DNA from: Hermatobates lingyangjiaoensis
Taxonomy: Eukaryota; Arthropoda; Insecta; Hemiptera; Hermatobatidae
DNA length: 64,000 nucleotides
Assembly (NCBI GenBank): GCA_026182355.1
Contig: JAPFBL010000168.1
Coordinates: forward strand, 1,129,501-1,193,500
Direction of reading: 5' to 3'
The translations under genes and the position numbers were made by a program. Positions 57,136 through 64,000 of this stretch are shown here, piece after piece. Below the pieces are notes generated by a model. That model was not told where the DNA came from and searched no databases. It saw only the letters and a program-made list of their open reading frames with translations. Position 1 is the first letter of the stretch. Each line of letters opens with the position of its first letter.

Positions 57136-57444
57136 GGTTAGGTTAGGTTGCAGTGGCAGTCCCACGAGAGGTGACACATAGGTTAAGCATTGACCCTTTT
57201 TATGATACAATACAATGAATATTTTGTATTGGGAGTAAATTTTGCGTAACTCAAGTGTATTTAGTGATTTAACGAGTTTGTGACACCTTACATGCTCAGG
57301 ATCGTCGGTTTAACATCCCCTCCGAGGGCGACGAGTCAGATTTATTCTCCTTCATCTTGAATAAATTGAAAGCCAGAATGGGTATTGAACAGTGGTTCAA
57401 CCAGTCCAGAGGCGAGCACTTTGCCACTGAGCCACCCTGTCCCC
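57136..57444 (-). mobile_element. tRNA-derived SINE
   Basis: Minus-strand full-length copy. The tail (complement of GGTTAGGTTAGGTTGCAG) begins at 57136. The head, complement of GCCACTGAGCCACCCTGTCCCC, ends at 57444. Body blocks are conserved but diverged. Confidence 0.8.
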
Positions 57445-58076
57445 TAACGGGAGAAATATTTCCAAATTTATATTTATAAAGAAATAGTAATTATCAAAAC
57501 TGAAGTTAAGAGTGAGAAAAATCCGTTATGAAATTCAGAGAAAAATACAAAGAGGGAAAAAAAGAACTACCTTTCTTAATGTAGATATTTTGAAATTAAT
57601 GGTGGTAATAAAGTTTCATTTGCAGATGCGTAAGTACATAAGTGTTTAAATAATTAGCAGTAAAAGATTGGAATACAATATATGCAAGGTAATGAGTTAT
57701 CAAAAGGTTATTGATATCAAATGAGGGTGAGCAAGCTAACTGCCAGAGCATGCAGTTATTTTCACGCTGAGGGAGAGGGGCTTAATAAATTCTACCAGCT
57801 GAAGTAAACTTGCGCCATAAAGCATTATACTCTTCCATATTCATCATGTTACCAGCACGCTTAGGGCAAGTATTTGTACGTGAAATACGATTCATTCGCC
57901 AAACACGATTACCTTGCTTGTATTGCCGGCTGGAGGCCTCAAAATGTTAGCCTTTGTGTACGCTATACGACAATAATATTATTTTATTAATATAGTACTC
58001 GTTATAAATGTTACAAGAATACTGAATCATCTTACCTCATTATATCCTTTCTCACTCGACTTGTATTTTACTCTAG

Positions 58077-58126
58077 AAAATGGAGAATATCCTAAAAACA
58101 GTTGAGTCAGGAAGGAAATCTACGAG
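58077..58126 (+). CDS. Candidate internal exon of the host gene
   Basis: A strong acceptor (pyrimidine-rich CTTGTATTTTACTCTAG to 58076) and donor ACGAG|GTAAGA at 58126/58127. The 50-bp segment is open only in phase 0, KMENILKTVESGRKST, leaving phase 2. Its entry phase matches the exit phase of the candidate exon at 55519-55590, which supports both. No transcript evidence is available here. Confidence 0.4.
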
Positions 58127-58612
58127 GTAAGATATTTCATTTTTCCTTTTTGTTACAAGGGAACTGTATAATACAGTGGAGCTGTACAGAGAAATTAGGC
58201 AATTGAACTAAATAAAAATATTTGGAACAATCTAATTAGACATGAGATAGTTTTCCTAAACCCCTGATCTGAGAGGGTTTTTTTTATAACTGTTCACATC
58301 TTCCATTATGAAATTACACTATTGTCTTTTTGCCGAAATGAGACACTATCCTCATTTCTTTTTAAGTCCAAAATTCATGCTATGGCTTCAAGTACAATAA
58401 GTAGATTTATTTTTTTTTTTGTTAATATGTATTTATATACAAACATTTAAATTTATTCGATTACAATCATGTCATCTTCTTCTGGAACGTCATAAATTAT
58501 TAAATTTAGAATTCCCTTCTCCTTCAAATCAATTTCCCGTAGAATCATTAGTCCGATTCTCTCATGTTTTGCAATATAACAATCGTTAAATGATTACTTT
58601 TTTTCTAAGTAG

Positions 58613-58635
58613 GTTCTTTGAAACAAACTGCAGAG
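58613..58635 (+). CDS. Candidate microexon (speculative)
   Basis: Acceptor TTTTTTTCTAAGTAG to 58612 and donor CAGAG|GTAAAC at 58635/58636 bound 23 bp. Entering in phase 2 from 58126 it would read R-FFETNCR with no stop, leaving phase 1. Phase fits, but such short segments arise often by chance. Confidence 0.2.
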
Positions 58636-58639
58636 GTAA

Positions 58640-61600
58640 ACAGAAAATTTCTCGGAATATTTTGTTCCAAACAATTCTCTGAAATATTAAGACAGCTAGA
58701 GATACATACTAAATTCAACATCATTTCTCATCGAATTATTTTCCACGTTATTTTAATTAGAGCTTGTGTTTTTTTGGGTTGTCTTATTTTCGGAAAAAGA
58801 CGTTATTTGGTGTACCTGGTTTCCTGGGAAAGCTTAGTTTTACAACTTGTAATGTTAAATCAATCACGTCATATACATTGTATATTCTGATAATAAATTT
58901 TAAATAAAATACCTGGATATTGTAGTTTTCGTAGCAGTACTGAAGTCTGGTAGTTTTTGCTGTGTATTATATGCTTCCAATCCGATAGATCTATCTACCT
59001 TGAGAACTTTCTGTAGCCCTCTTACTTTTATCAAACTTCATTTCAATATATTCGCAGTATTGTCTTAATAGAATTAGAATAGGGTTTTCCAATAGTTTTC
59101 CTTTTTTTTGTGGATTATCTTTTAAATTTCATAACCTTATCTTTTGGAGATTTTTTTAAAAATTAAAAAGAAAAAGGCAATGCAATTGTTTTGTTATTTC
59201 AATTAAGATGAATCATATCTTTTTTTTTATGATTTTTTGGTTTGTTAATTAACTTCCGTTTAGTGATAGATAATATTTATATTCATATATGAATACCTTA
59301 AAATATAACCTAATAATATGTAAAGGAAAACAAGGGTTATATATCCAGTGTTGCATTCCTTTATTGGTCTATAATCACTTTGCTCAACGTAAATTATTTT
59401 CATAGTCAATCTGAATTAACACATGGAGTTTCATTATGATAAGTAAAGCCATTTTAGAGTGCATAGCAAAACTTTAGAGGGACGCACATACAGACAATTA
59501 TGCACATATATAAATATAACTGTAATATATTTAAATAATAGTTAATAATAATAATAATAATTAAATAATAAAGTAATAATTAAATATTGTAATAAATGAA
59601 TGTTGTATCATTAATTGTATTGCAATATTAATTATATCATTATCGGTAGAGGAGCTATATAAAAGAAGTTTATTTTTGGACAACCTGTAAAAGGAATGAT
59701 CATGCTGGCATTGACTTCAGGATTGAGTTGTAACAGTCATTCTAACGTCGTAGCGTTTTTAACCTCCATTAAGTTTTGTGCATCCGGTTCTGTATTCCTA
59801 TCAGTTCTAATAATTCAAATATTAATTGTGTTAAAACAGTTCTTTTATTATGCATTTCACTTATCCACTTATTTCTTTGTAAATATCTGAGAACTTATTC
59901 CTTTCATATTAATAATAACTACCAACAAATAGATAATTAGTTCCAGTCAATATGGCGGCATATTGAAGTACTTATTCAATTCCTCTTTGTTTTGTGCATG
60001 ACTTTTCGTTTCAAATGAAAAGAAAATGTTACGAGTGATGCATTATATAGCAGAGATAATTAAAATTCTTACTATTACAGTTTATTTCTGAAATGCAGTA
60101 ATATGCTTCATTGTACAATACATGTTTAACATAAAATAACTTGCGTAAGAGTCAAGCATACTTTCATTCATCGTAAACGAAAGTTGTTTTACTTTGTATT
60201 TATAACAATGTTTTAAGGTAAACAAGTGAAATAAAAAATCAAAATCTAACTGAGCAGCTCACATCTTTCTACATTTTATCGAACCAGTCGAAAATAGAGG
60301 TAAGTTTTTGTGATTTCTTACATATGATTTCATTCTCTATTTATTTGATTCGTAGAATTGTTTCACAATACAATGATATTATAATTTCTTTTTATATGTT
60401 TGTATTTATAACAAGATATCACAATAAACTTGTGAAATAACAATGAATGATCAAACCACAATAAGAAATGGTTGGACCATTGAATGTATGTATTTAATTA
60501 CTGTGATTTAAATCCAACTAAGGTATGATATTATTATATTATTAATAACATATTAAAAAAATAATAGTCATTAATTATTTAATAATATTAGTACAATATT
60601 GTTTAATAGCAGTAATATAACATTAGTAATAATCCGTTAAAATATTTAATTATTCATTAATAATATCAGTTATACATTTAGTTGTATAAATTAAATCATA
60701 TTTTCCTTTGAGAAATATATTGCATTCCGTAATGTACATATCTGTACTTAATGAACAATATAATATTAAACTTTTTTACATAAACTATCTTAGTTGTTTT
60801 AATCATTGAAAACTAATACTTTAAAACTCTCTGAAGCATTGAAGACTTGTGACTCTGAGTAGAATTGTTCATATTTAAAACATTATGTATTTATTGTTTT
60901 TGTTAAAGTCTTTGAAACAATTAATAAGTGTTCAAATTATTTCCTAAATTAGAGTTAGTACTAATTGGGTTTTTAAATTTCATTAACATGTAAACTTCCT
61001 TAATTTTAAACATTTTGCTCTCCATTTAAATGTCATACATATTATCATAATATCTACAAGTAGTAAAGGTATACAACATTGAAGAATTAGTTTTAAAATA
61101 GTTATGATTATTTGAATATCAGTTGTTTTTGACTATTATGATTGCTTTTTATGTTCATTATTTACTTTTCTATTTTAGTTAATGTAACTGTATTTGTACT
61201 TATGAAGTTCTTTTATCTAATATGGCATTATATATTGAACTTACTTTACGGTGTATAAAATTCTACTTTTTTTAAAAAAAAATTACTTATTTTTTGGGCG
61301 ACTTGTTACTTATTTATTCTCTAACTATTACTTTTAACATTTCGTTTTCTCTCAAAAACTTAATCTTTTATGCATATTTCTTTTAAGTTTATAATTATTC
61401 TTTATTTATCACTTCAGTACTTCTTTCAGTTAAAACAGTGATAATACTGTATCATTAACTTAAATAATAATAATACTAAATATGAATACTAACTACTAAA
61501 ACTAATACTATGCCCAATTAGTATTACGATTGGGTTAGTATTTACCAGTACAATTACTTATTTCATAATAATTCTTGAATATATTATTAATGCTATAAAA

Positions 61601-62110
61601 CATAGTAAACATATATTATATATAGTAAAAACTACTTTATAATTACTAATTATATATATAATTATATACATTAAAATGAAAACTATAATAGCAACAATTT
61701 TAAAAATACTTAAGATTGTAATAATTTCATAACATTTTATTTTTCTTCATGGGCAGAAACTCTGGCGATGAAAGAATTTAGCATTACATGTATTATAGAG
61801 ACAATTTTATATTTGAGATACAGTATACACAATTTTACAGTTATTTTGTTGTTTCGTTATATATTTTTAAGAAACATTTTATTTACCAATTTTTGAAGGT
61901 TTGTATTGTTTTTACAATGTTTGTGTAGTTTGTTACTAGTAAAAATAAGTAAACATATATATAATAAAACATTACTTTACTCAATTAAATTCTAGTTACT
62001 AATTTGATACATAATTTTATACCATATTTTATTTACGAGTATGTATATGTTGATCTTGAACATGATTTGAGTTTGGAATCTATTGATTCCTACATTACTC
62101 GACTTGCTTG
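58640..62110. other. Very AT-rich stretch, intron- or intergenic-like
   Basis: No exon could be supported. A truncated family C element end (GAAATAACAATGAATGATCAAACCACAATAAG) lies at about 60435-60470, without a ribozyme. A segment at 60255-60310 resembles 6565-6620 and is probably a repeat. Confidence 0.4.
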
Positions 62111-62114
62111 ATTA

Positions 62115-62432
62115 CTACATTATTACTTGTCTTAAGTAATGAAGACAAAAAAATCCAAACCTATCCAAATCCCCTTGTTCGGGAACTAAATCCAACTCCC
62201 AACCTTTCTTAATCCCACGAGCCTCAAAGCATCCTACTAAAGCTAAAAATGCCAACCAGATGACTCCAAAAGTATACAGTACCTCAGAGAGTGCAAAGCC
62301 GGAAGACCATATGACCACGAAGACAACCCCTTTCCCTGACAGACTGACTCCCCCATTCTTGACTATGTTTACTGACCCAACAAAAACACCAGGATGAGAA
62401 TCTAGCAGTAGTGGGCCTCTGGTCCTGTACTG
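62115..62432 (-). other. Open frame, unrecognised hydrophobic peptide
   Basis: Minus strand, open for 105 codons between stops, including GKGVVFVVIWSSGFALSEVL and LYTFGVIWLAFLALVGC (membrane-segment-like), then WELDLVPEQGDLDRFGF. Base composition is less AT-rich than the surroundings. There is no clear ATG near the start. It may be a fragment of a repeat or of a degenerate gene; I recognise no family. Confidence 0.3.
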
Positions 62433-63012
62433 CTATTTACGAACTGCACTATTGTGTATGGTAATATTCGTTAGTTGATAATTTTATACTTTACCAACAA
62501 GAACAATTATAGAAATACTGATGACAGTAATGATTACATACATTTTGTTTGTCATATTTTTGTCTTCGTTGAACCAATAGACTGCATCTATATAAAACTT
62601 GAACCACTGTTTGCTAATGATTTCCAGAGCAGTTATCAAGCTTTGCATTGATTATGGATGCTTGATAATTTTGATGCTTTTGAAGGTCTCGAAAATCTAT
62701 GGAGGCCCTTCTTGAATTTCCTGTGCCTTGTAGAGAATTCTCTGTTTCCCGGTTTACTTTTTTGTTATTAAATTCGTGCATGCCCGCAGTATGTACTAGC
62801 ATGCAAAGATGAGTCATTGCAATACAATGGTGTATGAACATTAATTTCCAATTGCATTTGAATACATTATTTGTGCCTATTTACTATACATCTTAGAAAT
62901 ATGTTTTATATAAACATATAATGAAATGTTTTCTTATCTCAACCACATATATTGAACATTATTTTAATTTTTTATCCAGGTTTGGTCTATCTTCAAAAAA
63001 TAAAACACCTTT

Positions 63013-63276
63013 AAGTTGACGTTTCGTTTATATTTGTAGACATCTTCAGGGATACATCAATACAAAATTTAATTACAATAAAATGAAAAAAAAATGTTTA
63101 TATGTTACATTATTTAATTAATATACATAATTATATAATTTGCAATAGCCAAATACGAAGGTAATTATATGTAATAATTAAATAATGCAACTTAAACATT
63201 TTTTCCTGTTATTGTAATTCAATTCTGTATTGATGTAGCCTGAAGATGTCTGCAAATATAACGAAACGTTGGCTTA
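63013..63276. mobile_element. Loose hammerhead inverted pair, family G, decayed
   Basis: Minus-strand motif 63013-63052 (CUGAAGA, extra U, weak helix II, GAAA, ACGU, C) and plus-strand motif 63237-63276 (CUGAAGA, extra U, GAAA, ACGU, U, then GGCU). They face outward about 190 bp apart, and the inner flanks (CATCAATACA / TGTATTGATG) are inverted. Helix II is largely lost in both. Confidence 0.6.
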
Positions 63277-64000
63277 AAGATGTAGTATTGTTTGAAGCTA
63301 GAACAAACCTCGATAAAAAAGAAAAATAATATAAACATATTTATATAGCTTACATTGTTTTGCTTCTTACACAAGTGAATATATTTTTGATAGACATACT
63401 TATATTGACTTATTACTAATGTACGAGCATATTGAAATATATTTATGTGCTCTCTAATATAAATAGATAATAATTTTTTTCTCCATATAATATGAAATAT
63501 TTCTACCTAATTTATATTTAAATTCAGATATTCACCTAGGTATACATAGATATGCAATAGACATTTGTATTCTGATTGACATGCTAATAACTAATATACA
63601 ATTTTTGTCCTTTATAATCTGAGATAGATCTACCTAAGTTATATTTAAATTCATTTGCACCTTGTCACATGTCACTTTGTATCGGTCGGTGGGACGCTCT
63701 CGTGTCTGCATTCCTGTGTTTCTTCTTCTTCTTTTTCTCCTATCCTGAAGACGACAAGAAGCCAAAATGATCAAGAACCGTGATGTTAGTTCCTTTTTTG
63801 TATTTTGTAGTTGCAGCTTTAGTTATATGTCCATTTTGACCGGCTGTTTTTGATTCAAAGTGTTACGAGTGTACCTGACTAATATCTAATATATCATTTT
63901 TTCCTTCCTTATATTACGTGATATTTCTACCTATTATATATTTAATAGGTATGCATACCTAGGTATGCACCCATATGTGCATTTGTATTCAGACCCACAT

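Noticed and set aside
60258..60299. Exon ending at GAG|GTAAGT
   Set aside because: The sequence resembles 6565-6620 (GCTCACATCTT..., CCAGTCGA, GTGAGTTTGTGTGAT), so it is more likely part of a dispersed repeat than a host exon.
63735..63800. A further hammerhead (CTGAAGACGACAAGAAGCC)
   Set aside because: CUGAAGA and an extra C are present, but the second core half reads AAAA and neither helix II nor helix I can be supported. Probably a relic at most.

Overview
This is eukaryotic DNA, almost certainly from an invertebrate animal and most likely an arthropod. It is AT-rich and gene-poor, with long intron-like or intergenic stretches, many (TA)n microsatellites, an irritans-type mariner, hAT and pogo/Tigger relics, and a tRNA-derived SINE whose 3' end is made of CCTAA units (the complement of the arthropod telomere motif TTAGG). 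No bacterial gene organisation is present, and most short open frames are chance frames through repeats, including (Tyr-Ile)n frames through (TA)n. The species cannot be named from the sequence.

The main discovery is a large population of hammerhead-ribozyme-like RNA elements. At least 15 copies keep the full catalytic core (CUGANGA ... GAAA ... UH), and many more are decayed. They fall into at least seven sequence families whose helix I pairs covary (UUC/GAA, AAC/GUU, GACU/AGUC, UCUC/GAGA, GCUCU/AGAGC, GUC/GAC, GCC/GGC), while helix II also changes on both sides. Almost all share two peculiarities: one extra nucleotide between the core A9 and helix II, and a helix III that is only a short self-complementary palindrome (ACGCGU, AGAUCU, AGGCCU, AAUU, ACAUGU, ACGU). 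The second suggests they work as dimers. Most copies lie in near-perfect palindromes with two ribozymes pointing away from the centre. Two palindromic units have 12-14 bp target-site duplications, so the palindrome is the mobile unit. One family carries a fragment that resembles the N-terminal region of a Penelope-like element ORF. I infer that all are ends or non-autonomous derivatives of Penelope-like elements.

Layout. 0-8 kb: hammerhead palindromes, SINEs and (TA)n. 8.2-9.2 kb: hAT-like element. 11-16.4 kb: SINE, complete hammerhead palindrome with TSD, hAT-like element with a perfect 8-bp TSD, and a second hAT-like element whose 3' TSD was hit by an internally deleted mariner. 17-22 kb: dense cluster of hammerhead palindromes separated by (TA)n. 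23.8-25 kb and 49.4-50.3 kb: an inverted pair of a dispersed repeat rich in GGAGTC. 25.8-27.9 kb: a second copy of the repeat at 4.7-6.3 kb, carrying a ~1.3 kb palindrome. 28-44 kb: SINEs, MITE-like elements, a five-copy 157-bp minisatellite and a Tigger-like relic. 45.1-46.2 kb: the only convincing host gene, a GC-rich first coding exon on the plus strand ending at a splice donor. Phase-compatible candidate downstream exons lie at 55.5 and 58.1 kb. 47-64 kb: AT-rich intron-like sequence with more hammerhead elements and SINEs.

The host gene encodes a basic, Ser/Arg/Pro-rich protein that I do not recognise. The rest of the window is mobile DNA and its ribozymes.
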